From Lachnospiraceae bacterium (GTDB lineage: Bacteria > Bacillota > Clostridia > Lachnospirales > Lachnospiraceae), in the NCBI GenBank assembly GCA_015057205.1, contig SVEW01000014.1, positions 1 to 23,737 on the forward strand: DNA of 23,737 nt, given 5' to 3'. Position 1 is the first letter of the stretch. The number at the start of each line of letters is the position of its first letter. Made by a program: the position numbers and the translations under genes. Of this stretch, positions 16,099 through 23,720 are shown piece by piece. The notes beneath the pieces were generated by a model. That model did not search any database. It was not told where the DNA came from and saw nothing but the letters and a program-made list of their open reading frames with translations.

Positions 16099-16441
16099 CA
16101 ATTACCCTCCTAATTTCCTCCGCTTCCTTGGCTGATAATTTCTTATCTCCGAGAAAAGCGGCTAAAAACTGTGGCAGTGAGCCGTCAAAGGTGCGTTCCA
16201 CAAAATAATTGGATTCTTCTGCCTGTACCCGTTCCTTCTTGATCAAAACAGAAATTACGGCATTCTCACTTTGGATAAAGCCCTTTTCCGATAGCTTCTT
16301 AATAGCGGTGTAGGTGGTGGATTTCTTCCAGCCAAGCTTCGTAGCACAGAGCTTAACCAGCTCACCGGAGCCAAGGGGAGCATGATCCCATACCACACAC
16401 ATGAAGCGATAGTCACTGTCACATAATTTCAACGTTTCCAT
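16082..16441 (-). CDS. BlaI/MecI-family transcriptional repressor
   Basis: A 119-residue winged-helix repressor. The N-terminal half contains the BlaI DNA-binding fold with WKKSTTYTAIKKLSEKGFI (about 38-56), and the C-terminal half the dimerisation region ending FDGSLPQFLAAFLG, as in the family. BlaI proteins repress their own operon until the M56 partner causes their cleavage. The gene precedes and overlaps the M56 gene, the standard arrangement. A ribosome binding site (AGGAGG) lies just upstream, and a palindromic operator sits in the promoter. Beta-lactam resistance is not implied: no beta-lactamase is nearby, and the sensor domain is of a different kind. Confidence 0.92.
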   Translation of the reverse strand: METLKLCDSDYRFMCVVWDHAPLGSGELVKLCATKLGWKKSTTYTAIKKLSEKGFIQSENAVISVLIKKERVQAEESNYFVERTFDGSLPQFLAAFLGDKKLSAKEAEEIRRVIDEYSD

Positions 16442-16457
16442 AGTTTACCTCCTAAAT

Positions 16458-16514
16458 GGTCGGTTATTACCGACCTCTTATCTCGAGTCTATAACAACCG
16501 ACCAATATTGTCAA
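16458..16514 (-). promoter_or_regulatory. blaI promoter with palindromic operator
   Basis: On the minus strand a consensus -35 TTGACA (16509-16514) and a -10 TAGACT (16486-16491) are 17 bases apart; TATAGA with 15 bases is an alternative. A perfect inverted repeat GGTCGGT-TATT-ACCGACC (16458-16475) lies just downstream, and a third copy of the half-site ACCGACC (16497-16503) lies in the spacer. The placement fits autorepression by the BlaI protein. The sequence differs from the TACA/TGTA operators of staphylococcal BlaI. Confidence 0.75.
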
Positions 16515-16533
16515 GCATAATTTTTAAAAAATG

Positions 16534-16562
16534 TTTTCAATCTCGAATAGGTATGCTATACT
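16534..16562 (+). promoter_or_regulatory. Predicted promoter of the diguanylate cyclase gene
   Basis: TTTTCA (16534-16539) and TATACT (16557-16562) are 17 bases apart, with an extended -10 TGC just before the -10 box. It is divergent from the blaI promoter but does not share its operator. Confidence 0.6.
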
Positions 16563-16598
16563 AGAAAAAGTGACAGTAATTTAAGGTGGGTTTTTTTA

Positions 16599-18293
16599 AT
16601 GAGTAAAGTAAAAGGGAAGCCGATTGCGAATTTCTTGTACATATTGGTATCACTGTGTGCAATCGGTTTTTTAATGTATGCCTATTTTCGCCCGCATCTG
16701 AATACGAAATTACAGATGGAGCCGGTTCTGGAATTGAAAGACGATTGGATTTATGTGTCGCCGGAGGGTGAAACGAAATATCTGAGGGAGGATGAATTTA
16801 AGCCTAATCAAAAGAATGGATTGATTATATCCCATGTTTTACCGAAGCGTGAGAAGGTACCATATGATACCTTGGCATTGTGGAGTGTGTTTCAAACGGT
16901 GGAAATAGAGATTGATGGGAAGGTGATTTATTCGAACGAGGATTCGACCATGAAGGCAAGAGGCCTTGAACGAAATCAGGGGTCAATATGGAATTTTGTC
17001 CATCTACCATATGAGTCGGCAGGAAAAATAATGACGATTCGAACGAAATCGCCATATCGGGATTTTCAGGGGCATCTTGGACGATGTATGCTGGGAACCT
17101 ATTCCGGTGTATATTCTCGAGTGAAACATGATTATGCCGTAAGAGTGCTAGTGTCGCTAGTTTTTATACTGATAGGAGTGATTTTTTTCATTTTTCATTT
17201 GGTGCAGGCACGAAAGTCCTTATTGCTGTCTTCCGGAACGATTAGTAGTTTGTTTGCGTTTTGGTTGGGACTTTGGACATTTACGGAATCTCATGGGGCA
17301 TCGTTTTATATCGGAAATGCGCCGTTTATCTCTATTTTATCGTTTGTGGCTGTGCGTATGGCAGTAATTTCTTTTTTGCTGTATTTTAGAAGCGTATTTG
17401 CCAGGGATTTTCGAAAATGGAATGGTGCTTTGCTGGTAGTGTTGTGCCTGGAATTGGGCTCAAGTACATTATTGCAAATCTTGCAGATACGGGATTATTA
17501 TGAGTCCGTGGGCGCATATGTTGCCCTGCTGGCAGTAATGTTATGCAGCGTTTTCTTCGAGATAGTATATTCATTAGCAAAGAAGAAGTATCAGGAATAC
17601 AAAATGTTGCTAATAGCGACGTTGGTACTTAGCCTTTTAGTGGGATTGGATTCTGTGCTTTTGGGATCCGGTCAGAAATGGCATATTCCATATGGGGTAT
17701 CCACGTCTCTTGGAATGTTGCTGTTAATTGTGGTATTTACGGTGAATGAATTTACCAAAGCGAGAAAACAGGCCATTTTGGCAGCACGTGCGGAGCATTT
17801 TCAACAGCTGGCACAAACGGATGCATTGACAGGTGTTAACAACCGTATGACGGAGAATCGTTGGTTGGAGGCGCATCGCGTTATGACTCCGGAAGAGAAG
17901 ATGAATACCTGTGTCATTGTATGTGATATGAACTGCCTGAAGATTGTGAATGATACCTATGGACATCAATCGGGTGATGAGGCTATTCGCATTACCGCGC
18001 GTCTGTTAAAGGAGTGTTTTGGCGTGAATGGTGTGGTTTGTCGAACCGGTGGTGATGAGTTTACGGTATTTACAGATAATATGAATGCGGCGCAGGTAGA
18101 GGGCTGTATTCAGCAAGTGCGTCAACGAGTGGAAATAGAGAACCGCAATACCGATTATCTTTTGTCGGTATCTGCCGGCTATGCCTTCTTTGACCCGCAA
18201 CAGGATATTGCGTTAGAGAATACCATATCGCGTGCGGATGATGCAATGTATCATGATAAGATGTTAATTAAAAATGTAATATGGAAGAGGTAG
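16599..18293 (+). CDS. Membrane diguanylate cyclase with 7TM sensor-type N-terminus
   Basis: A 564-residue protein that makes cyclic di-GMP. Residues 9-29 are a membrane anchor, about 30-180 an extracytoplasmic beta-rich domain resembling the jelly-roll sensor of 7TMR-DISM proteins, and about 182-383 a multi-pass membrane region of about seven segments. Residues 405-560 are the GGDEF domain: DALTGVNNR (408-416), DMNCLKIVNDTYGHQSGD (443-460) and the intact active-site motif TGGDEF (483-488). The RxxD inhibitory site that usually precedes GGDEF is absent (GVNG stands at that place), so product inhibition through that site is unlikely. The start follows AAGGTGGG. The ligand is unknown. It is transcribed alone, opposite to its neighbours. 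Confidence 0.93.
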   Translation: MSKVKGKPIANFLYILVSLCAIGFLMYAYFRPHLNTKLQMEPVLELKDDWIYVSPEGETKYLREDEFKPNQKNGLIISHVLPKREKVPYDTLALWSVFQTVEIEIDGKVIYSNEDSTMKARGLERNQGSIWNFVHLPYESAGKIMTIRTKSPYRDFQGHLGRCMLGTYSGVYSRVKHDYAVRVLVSLVFILIGVIFFIFHLVQARKSLLLSSGTISSLFAFWLGLWTFTESHGASFYIGNAPFISILSFVAVRMAVISFLLYFRSVFARDFRKWNGALLVVLCLELGSSTLLQILQIRDYYESVGAYVALLAVMLCSVFFEIVYSLAKKKYQEYKMLLIATLVLSLLVGLDSVLLGSGQKWHIPYGVSTSLGMLLLIVVFTVNEFTKARKQAILAARAEHFQQLAQTDALTGVNNRMTENRWLEAHRVMTPEEKMNTCVIVCDMNCLKIVNDTYGHQSGDEAIRITARLLKECFGVNGVVCRTGGDEFTVFTDNMNAAQVEGCIQQVRQRVEIENRNTDYLLSVSAGYAFFDPQQDIALENTISRADDAMYHDKMLIKNVIWKR

Positions 18294-18312
18294 CACGTGG
18301 GTGCTACCTCTT
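18285..18312. terminator. Bidirectional stem-loop between the GGDEF gene and the lipoprotein gene
   Basis: A perfect 12-bp stem AAGAGGTAGCAC/GTGCTACCTCTT has a GTGG loop. The stop codon of the GGDEF gene lies in the left arm, and the converging lipoprotein gene ends 3 bases past the right arm. The T-tracts on both sides are short, so efficiency is uncertain. Confidence 0.8.
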
Positions 18313-18315
18313 AAT

Positions 18316-19482
18316 TTATTCTGCAAACAAAGCGATGCATTTATTCTTTTTGATTACCATATAAGCAGGCGATTTGTCTTTCACTGCCTGTTGGAAGTGG
18401 TAGGCATTTACCGGTGAAAATAAACGGTTTTTCTTAGAACGGATGAAAAAGCGAACGTCGCTACTTAAAGGCATGTAATGCTGATCGGACAGGTTGGCAT
18501 TCCTTTGGGTATAATAAAACAGATCCAAGTTGGTGCTGGTATGGAAAAATATGGGCAAGGTAAGGGTATCTTTGGTTTTTAACACCTTGCGTGCAAAAGC
18601 CTTGCTGCCCGGTACTTTTCCGAAGGAACCATCTGCCAGGGTAATGTAAATAGGTGGCGTGTGGATGCTAAATTTCATTTTTGGTAAATCTTCGGCCAGA
18701 TCTGCCAAAAGAGATTCATCGGTAACATGCACGATACGCCCGTTTACAAGTACATCGGCGGAGGCAATGGTAAGGCTATAGGAAAGTGGAAGTTCCTCAG
18801 CCGTTGTAAAAGTTTTATTCCATAGGATATAGTCATCTGTCAAAACTTCCTTGTCTTCTGTCTGTTCGTAGCAATGAATATCCCCAAGATAATAATTCTC
18901 TTTTCCGGTGGCAATGGTTGCCATAATTTTCTTTCCATTGTCGTCAAGATACCATCCTTTTGCAAAATCGGTGGCTCCGCTGGTGGTTCCATAATGTTCA
19001 AACCTGGACCAGTTTTTCCAGTCTTTTTTGCTATAAGATTGTTCTAATAAAGTGTCTTTTTCAATGTTATAACGATATTGTAGCCTGGTCTGGTTCATGC
19101 GACGAATCAGAATTTGTGTACCATCTTCATTAACAAGAGCAGCGGAAGCATCTTCTCCTTGGGGAGATTCGCATTTAATAGCGGCAAGGCTTAGTTTGCG
19201 AAGTAGTTTGTGCTGTACTTTATCCCATACGTAAATGCCGTCATTAATGCGGACAATCAGCCTTTTGGTATCTACAAAAAGAAGCATGGGAGTATTGTTC
19301 CAGGTTGTATTGTACAGATGATACGAGGCAGTCGTAACATCGATGGAACGTTCTACCCTTTCCTTCTTGGCGTTGGCCTGAGGCTTTGTTTTCTTTGCGG
19401 TGCAGCCGGAAGCAAGTGATAGCGCAAGGGCAGTGCAAAGACCCGCAAGTACCCAGGTTTTTTTAAATTTTTCAGTGTGCAT
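18316..19482 (-). CDS. Lipoprotein paralogous to the M56 sensor's extracellular domain
   Basis: A 388-residue lipoprotein with an N-terminal signal ending in the lipobox LASGC (Cys27). The rest is extracytoplasmic and not in a family I can name. By eye it aligns along its length with the C-terminal domain of the M56 protein encoded 2.2 kb away: RINDGIYVWDK (78-88) with TVNGGLYAWDK, LAAIKCE with LQSIHCE, LGDIHCYE with LGQLCYSD, and PPIYITLADGSF (276-287) with TPLYLTLADGTM. The C-termini also match loosely. The two therefore share an undescribed sensor-type domain, here without protease or membrane region. The ribosome binding site is AAAGGGGA. It may bind the same ligand or compete with the sensor; that is inference. 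Confidence 0.8.
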   Translation of the reverse strand: MHTEKFKKTWVLAGLCTALALSLASGCTAKKTKPQANAKKERVERSIDVTTASYHLYNTTWNNTPMLLFVDTKRLIVRINDGIYVWDKVQHKLLRKLSLAAIKCESPQGEDASAALVNEDGTQILIRRMNQTRLQYRYNIEKDTLLEQSYSKKDWKNWSRFEHYGTTSGATDFAKGWYLDDNGKKIMATIATGKENYYLGDIHCYEQTEDKEVLTDDYILWNKTFTTAEELPLSYSLTIASADVLVNGRIVHVTDESLLADLAEDLPKMKFSIHTPPIYITLADGSFGKVPGSKAFARKVLKTKDTLTLPIFFHTSTNLDLFYYTQRNANLSDQHYMPLSSDVRFFIRSKKNRLFSPVNAYHFQQAVKDKSPAYMVIKKNKCIALFAE

Positions 19483-19515
19483 AAATCATATCCCCTTTAT
19501 AAAAAACATACTTTA

Positions 19516-19544
19516 AGGCTATAACACGCAGGAGATGAAGTCAA
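19516..19544 (-). promoter_or_regulatory. Weak predicted promoter of the lipoprotein gene
   Basis: A -35 TTGACT (19539-19544, minus strand) is followed by TAGCCT at 17 bases or TATAGC at 15 bases. The -35 is good and the -10 poor. It is the only candidate in the short gap after the carboxypeptidase gene. Confidence 0.35.
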
Positions 19545-19558
19545 GACTTTTGCAAATT

Positions 19559-20833
19559 TTATTTGTTTTTATAATACCAGGCAGCTTTGAGGACCACCAG
19601 CTTGTTTTTCTGAAAAATGGAATTGTATTCACTATAGGAAACCGGACAGAAAGTGTGACCGATTTCGATGGTGATATTAGGAATTTTGGCATTGTAAAGC
19701 AGGTATTCCCGCAGGTTTCCTGCACCGGAACCACCGTAAGAAGCAGCACTCTTGTAGCCGGTAAGCCCCCGCGCCATCCAATAAAGATCCTTCGTTTCTG
19801 ATTTGACTTTATTGTCTTTGCCATTGTAGTCGCCAAAAATAATCTGTCCCATGGCATGGTAGTTGATAACGGCCTGCAATTTTTGCTTTTTCCTCAGTTT
19901 ATTTGTAAACCGCATGATGGCTTTGGTTTCCCGTTCGCTGCCGGCTTTCCATCCGGTAAACCCTTCGCTGCCGGGACGCCCGGATACTTTGAAATGATAA
20001 GGATAATTGCGATTTAAATCAACACCGCGACTATTGGCTTTCCAGCGTGGGTGCCGGGTTTGAGAAATGGTAACACCATCCGGATTGGCCATAACAATGT
20101 AATGAATCTGCAGATTGTTAAGGGCGTCTGCGGGTTTCATGCCGTTCAGACTTTGGTTGTAGTTCAGTAAATAGTATTCAATCTGTCGCATGGCAAGGAC
20201 GCTGCATGCATATTCTCTGGCGTGAAGGGTACAAATAACCATGAATGATTTTGGGGCTTTGGGATTGCCGATGGCAACGTCATACAGTTTGCGCCCTTTG
20301 ACGGTAGTGCCAATGCTTGTGACACGACAGCGGTCAGGGTAGAGGTTAGCAAGTTCTTTACAGTCCTCTGCCAGGGAATGATAGCTATACTTCTGTTTGG
20401 TAATCTTTACGATTGTATGTGGGTTGACCGTTGCCGAAATGGCCTGTCCAAGAGAGCCATTGGCGGCAACCGGAACGATGTTATAATCATATTGGTTACC
20501 GAGGGATATGGAAGAATCCTTATACGTGCATTCTTCCACGGTTGCAACCGGTTCGCTGCTAATGTCATTGCGATAAACCTGATATGCGACAGCACCTTCA
20601 GCCGGCTGCCAGGTAAGAACAATGGCATGTTTGGAAAAAAGAGTAACGGTTACCATCTGGTCATTCCATACAGGAAGTTGAAGTTCGCCCGGATTGTCGG
20701 GATTCTCGGTTGCGACAGGGTCCGGTTGCGGATTGTCGTTGGTATCCGCAGCAAGTGCCGGCATAGCGACTTGCAGCAGAAGAACCGTGCAAAGGACACA
20801 GGATAGAAAACTTCGTTTCAAATTGAAAATCAT
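19559..20833 (-). CDS. Secreted M14-family zinc carboxypeptidase
   Basis: A 424-residue exported metallopeptidase. Residues 1 to about 29 are a signal peptide ending PALAA; an Asp/Pro/Asn-rich linker follows; about 58-138 is a fibronectin type III-like domain; and about 145-424 is the M14 catalytic domain. The zinc ligands are His204 and Glu207 in LHAREYA, and His326 in NYHAMGQ. Substrate-binding residues are visible in NPDGV (250-254) and GVDLNRNYP (270-278), and the catalytic Glu390 in ITIEIG. This set is complete, so the enzyme should be active; the family trims C-terminal amino acids from peptides or peptidoglycan stems, gamma-D-Glu-mDAP being a common substrate. Its ATG overlaps the transporter stop (20830-20833) and uses GGAGG inside that gene. 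Confidence 0.93.
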   Translation of the reverse strand: MIFNLKRSFLSCVLCTVLLLQVAMPALAADTNDNPQPDPVATENPDNPGELQLPVWNDQMVTVTLFSKHAIVLTWQPAEGAVAYQVYRNDISSEPVATVEECTYKDSSISLGNQYDYNIVPVAANGSLGQAISATVNPHTIVKITKQKYSYHSLAEDCKELANLYPDRCRVTSIGTTVKGRKLYDVAIGNPKAPKSFMVICTLHAREYACSVLAMRQIEYYLLNYNQSLNGMKPADALNNLQIHYIVMANPDGVTISQTRHPRWKANSRGVDLNRNYPYHFKVSGRPGSEGFTGWKAGSERETKAIMRFTNKLRKKQKLQAVINYHAMGQIIFGDYNGKDNKVKSETKDLYWMARGLTGYKSAASYGGSGAGNLREYLLYNAKIPNITIEIGHTFCPVSYSEYNSIFQKNKLVVLKAAWYYKNK

Positions 20834-21726
20834 TTGTCTCCCTCCTTTGCCCCGGACAAAATAAATAAGGTAGAAATAATTAATACAAATCCGATTACGT
20901 CAACCAGACTAAAACTTGTTTTTAACCATAATATAGAAAGAATTGCTGCAGCAACCGGTTCGCTGGCAGCGAATAAGCTTGACTTGGCCGGACCAATGCG
21001 TTTGATGGCATTGCCATAAAATAGGTAGGCGAATACGGAACCGCCAAGCACAATGAATAACATGGAAATAACAACGGCCCAATCAACATGCACAGAATAA
21101 TTCCATGGCCGGAAAAGCAGGCAAAGAGCGACTCCGCCAAACAGGAAAGCCCAGCCGATAATAACTGTGGAAGGGTACCGTTTGTAAATTCCTTCCGGAA
21201 TAACCGTATTCAAAAACATAAAAAAAGCAGTTGCCACACCCCAGAACAGTGCCGCCGGTGTAATTACCAAAGAGCCAATGTTTCCGTGAGTGGAAATAAG
21301 GAAAATGCCGGCTAAGGCCAAAAAGATGCATAAAACCTCTAACTTGTGGGGGGCGTGCTTGTCCCGTAGGCAAACATATAACATGGTAATAACGGGACAT
21401 AAGTATTGCAGTACCGTTGCTGTTCCAGCATTGGAATTCTGCACTGCAAGGAAAAACGAAAGCTGGAACATCATGGTTCCGCATATACCGGTTAAAATGG
21501 CTTGCAAAAAGTCCCGGCGGTTATGTAAAAGCCGTAAGGTATTTGCGCGATCTGTCAAACTACCGTATAATAATAAGAAGATACCGGCGGATAACATGCG
21601 AATCGGGACAAGCCAAAAAGACTCTACTCCCCGTGTTTCAAATAAAAATTGTCCAAAAACACCGGAAACACCCCAGCAGACACCGGTCATAATACCGCAG
21701 ATGCTTCCAAATAATTTCTTGTTCAT
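20830..21726 (-). CDS. DMT-superfamily transporter, EamA family
   Basis: A membrane protein of about 298 residues with ten hydrophobic segments in two EamA repeats. The first repeat starts FGSICGIMTGVCWGVSGVFGQ, and the second ends with the family's typical FAASEPVAAAILSILWL before the last helix. DMT/EamA permeases export or import small metabolites such as amino acids or nucleobases; the substrate cannot be read from sequence. I start at ATG 21726, preceded by AAAGGGGA, and not at an in-frame TTG six codons upstream. It overlaps the carboxypeptidase gene by ATGA, so the two are co-translated. A role in uptake of amino acids released by the peptidase is possible but untested. Confidence 0.9.
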   Translation of the reverse strand: MNKKLFGSICGIMTGVCWGVSGVFGQFLFETRGVESFWLVPIRMLSAGIFLLLYGSLTDRANTLRLLHNRRDFLQAILTGICGTMMFQLSFFLAVQNSNAGTATVLQYLCPVITMLYVCLRDKHAPHKLEVLCIFLALAGIFLISTHGNIGSLVITPAALFWGVATAFFMFLNTVIPEGIYKRYPSTVIIGWAFLFGGVALCLLFRPWNYSVHVDWAVVISMLFIVLGGSVFAYLFYGNAIKRIGPAKSSLFAASEPVAAAILSILWLKTSFSLVDVIGFVLIISTLFILSGAKEGDK

Positions 21727-21760
21727 ATGAATTCCCCTTTTCAAATAGTCCTAATATCTT

Positions 21761-21769
21761 ATTATAACA
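21761..21769 (-). promoter_or_regulatory. Extended -10 promoter of the EamA-M14 operon
   Basis: On the minus strand a perfect TATAAT (21761-21766) is preceded by TGT, an extended -10. No good -35 is seen. It lies about 35 bases before the start codon. Confidence 0.5.
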
Positions 21770-21846
21770 GTTTGTGGGGGAAAAGGAAAGTGTTGGCGAT
21801 GAAGGTGTTGGTTTGACAGAGAGATTCGCTACAAGGAGGTACGACG

Positions 21847-22168
21847 CTGGGGCAAAAGTGTCGTGAGGGAGGAAATTGGCCCAGCGAGGCGGGGAAATGG
21901 GGCAATGTAAGTGGAAAAGAGGAGGATTGGCCCAGCGGCTAAGAAGGTAGAGGCGGGGGCGCTGGGGCAAAAGAAGCGTAAGGAAGGAAATTGGCCCAGC
22001 GAGGCGAGGAAATGGGGCAATGTAAGTGGAAAAGAGGAGGATTGACCCAGCGACCAAGAGGATTGTCCGGGGGGAAGCTGGGGCAAAAGAGGAGTGAGGA
22101 AGGAAATTGGCCCAGCGAGGCGGGGAAATGGGGCAATGTAAGTGGAAAAGAGGAGGATTGGCCCAGCG
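21847..22168 (+). repeat. Three 91-bp direct repeats with unique 24-25 bp spacers
   Basis: Three near-identical 91-bp units lie at 21847-21937, 21962-22052 and 22078-22168. The stretches between them (21938-21961 and 22053-22077) are unlike each other. Copies differ mainly at unit positions 13-22, plus two changes in the middle unit. Each unit is made of two halves of the form TGGGGCAA-N-TTGGCCCAGCG, so each half can fold into a hairpin, six in all. The plus strand is rich in G and A. The periods of 115 and 116 bp shift the reading frame, so it is not coding. This fills most of the 560-base gap between the transporter and the next gene; the parts outside the units hold only the promoters listed. 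It is not a standard CRISPR, because the repeats are too long and no cas gene is seen. Confidence 0.88.
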
Positions 22169-22180
22169 AGAAAGAAATGC

Positions 22181-22209
22181 TTGCATTTTACTATAGAAGA
22201 TGATAAAGT
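22181..22209 (+). promoter_or_regulatory. Possible promoter of the PD-(D/E)XK-like gene
   Basis: TTGCAT (22181-22186) and TAAAGT (22204-22209) are 17 bases apart, just past the last repeat unit. The leader then holds two small hairpins, GATTCC/GGAATC (22222-22238) and CTGCC/GGCAG (22254-22270), the second ending 5 bases before the ribosome binding site. Confidence 0.35.
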
Positions 22210-22286
22210 GGACAAGTCATGGATTCCAATCAGGAATCATAAATCAATTCTATCTGCCGGATTGAGGCAGTCAATAAGGAGGTCAA

Positions 22287-23078
22287 ATGAGTATAATGTA
22301 CATCGCGGCCATGCAAGAACGGCTGCAGGTTATCAAGCAACAACATCAATGGATAACAGAAGAATTAAAAACGTATCCCCAAGGGAAATTATCTGTTACG
22401 AGAAATTCAAAATGGGAAAAGTGGTATATAAAACAGGCGGATAAACCGCGAATTTATTTGCCCAAGAGCGAGCGTTCATTAGCAGAGAAAATGGCTTATA
22501 AACGATATTTGCAGGAAAAAGAGGCAGAACTTGAAAATGAGCAGAAAGCGTTGGAAGCATATCTTGCTATACGAAGTGGTTCGCCGGATGCACAGGCACT
22601 GTATTCGCCGGAGCAATCCATACACAAACTACTACCCAAACATACCTATGAGAATGAGAAAATAAATCAGTGGTACGAATCAGCGTATATCACGAATGAA
22701 AAATATCCTGAAAATAAGAGACATCCTTCGATATCTGGTAATATCCTACGATCAAAATCAGAACTATTAATAGATGAATTTTTATATCGCAATAACATTC
22801 CATTTCATTATGAAGAGCAGTTGGTATTAGGTGATGGAACGATTTTTTATCCGGATTTTAAAGTGTACAGTGTAAAATTTCATCGTTTTATGTATTGGGA
22901 ACACTTAGGGATGATGGATGACAAAGAGTATGTGGAAGCTGCGATTGCAAAAATCGCAACGTATTTGAAAAATAATATGATTATCGGACGGGACTTGATT
23001 GTTACAGTTGAATCCTTAAAGGCTCCCCTGACCTACCCGCAGATTCGTATGGCTATTGAAAACTACTTGCTTGCGTAG
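22287..23078 (+). CDS. Putative PD-(D/E)XK-fold protein of unknown function
   Basis: A 263-residue cytoplasmic protein. The N-terminal half (about 8-95) is charged, probably helical and coiled-coil-like, with many Glu, Lys and Gln. The C-terminal half from about 152 resembles the restriction-endonuclease-like fold: RSKSELLIDEFLYRNNIPFHY supplies a helix with Glu159 and the following strand; GTIFYPDFKV supplies the PD pair (Asp190); and FMYWEHLGMMDDKEY supplies Glu205. The usual catalytic lysine is replaced by His206 (E-x-H in place of E-x-K), so activity is uncertain. Similar hypothetical proteins occur in gut Firmicutes, from memory. The start ATG 22287 follows AAGGAGG by 4 bases. It stands alone, downstream of the repeat array. 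The function is unknown; a nuclease is the best guess. Confidence 0.75.
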   Translation: MSIMYIAAMQERLQVIKQQHQWITEELKTYPQGKLSVTRNSKWEKWYIKQADKPRIYLPKSERSLAEKMAYKRYLQEKEAELENEQKALEAYLAIRSGSPDAQALYSPEQSIHKLLPKHTYENEKINQWYESAYITNEKYPENKRHPSISGNILRSKSELLIDEFLYRNNIPFHYEEQLVLGDGTIFYPDFKVYSVKFHRFMYWEHLGMMDDKEYVEAAIAKIATYLKNNMIIGRDLIVTVESLKAPLTYPQIRMAIENYLLA

Positions 23079-23085
23079 ACGCAAT

Positions 23086-23622
23086 TTAGCTCATGGAGGA
23101 AAGAAGGCGGTTGATGACGCGTGCTGTCATTCCCCAAATTCCGTGACCTTCGTACTCCCAGTAGTAGGTGGCATGCGTGTTTGTAAAAGGCGCATAGTGA
23201 GATAAGTACCCTTGCAAAAGCGAAGGGAGCAACGTATAATCGGGGGCCGGGAGCTGAAAGATTTTTGGCGGGTTTTCTTGCAACCAGGATAATGGAAGCA
23301 GAAAGGTCTTAGCAACTTCCTCGGAAGAAAGACGAAGATTCTTCAGGGAACTTTCGGAAATACGCGCTTTTATGGGAAAAATTTCCCGTCCGTCTTCCAT
23401 TCGCTCTGGTGGTAGGGAATGAAGAATGGTGATGGCAGAGGCATCAAGTCCAAGCTCTTCACATGTCTCGCGAATCGCAGCCGTTACGGCATTTTCGCCT
23501 TCTTCGATTTTACCACCGGGAAAGCACACTTCGCCGGGTTGCGGCACGAGAGCAGAGCGAACCTCCATCAACAGACAATCCCCAAGGGGTGTAGTTACAT
23601 AGGGAATGAGAATAGCGTACAT
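23086..23622 (-). CDS. Nudix hydrolase, CoA pyrophosphatase type
   Basis: A protein of about 178 residues with a complete Nudix box, GGKIEEGENAVTAAIRETCEELG, matching Gx5Ex7REx2EExG. The segment before it, PQPGEVCFPGGK, resembles the GQVxFPGG motif of the CoA diphosphatase (NudL/YeaB) subgroup, which splits CoA or acyl-CoA into phosphopantetheine and 3',5'-ADP. The C-terminal GIWGMTARVINRLL is also typical of that subgroup. I start at ATG 23622, 7 bases after GGAGG, and not at the upstream ATG 23649. It converges on the PD-(D/E)XK-like gene with 7 bases between stop codons; no terminator is evident there. Confidence 0.88.
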   Translation of the reverse strand: MYAILIPYVTTPLGDCLLMEVRSALVPQPGEVCFPGGKIEEGENAVTAAIRETCEELGLDASAITILHSLPPERMEDGREIFPIKARISESSLKNLRLSSEEVAKTFLLPLSWLQENPPKIFQLPAPDYTLLPSLLQGYLSHYAPFTNTHATYYWEYEGHGIWGMTARVINRLLSSMS

Positions 23623-23720
23623 AGCAAGTCCTCCACGTTTAATCTTCATTGGTTATAGGATACAGGATATATTTGAAGAACGTGTTAAAGCGGCGGTTTA
23701 TTTTTGGGTGGAAGATGTGC

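Noticed and set aside
13756..16441. Beta-lactam resistance locus (blaR1-blaI)
   Set aside because: The M56 sensor lacks a recognisable penicillin-binding domain and no beta-lactamase or mecA gene is nearby.
21847..22168. CRISPR array
   Set aside because: Units are 91 bp, spacers 24-25 bp, only three units exist, and no cas gene is in the window.
21638..22186. Long minus-strand open frames across the repeat array, giving repetitive Pro/Leu/Phe/Trp-rich proteins
   Set aside because: They arise from the G/A-rich repeats lacking stop codons on the opposite strand; repeat periods of 115 and 116 bp move between frames, no good ribosome binding site is seen, and one frame runs into the transporter gene.
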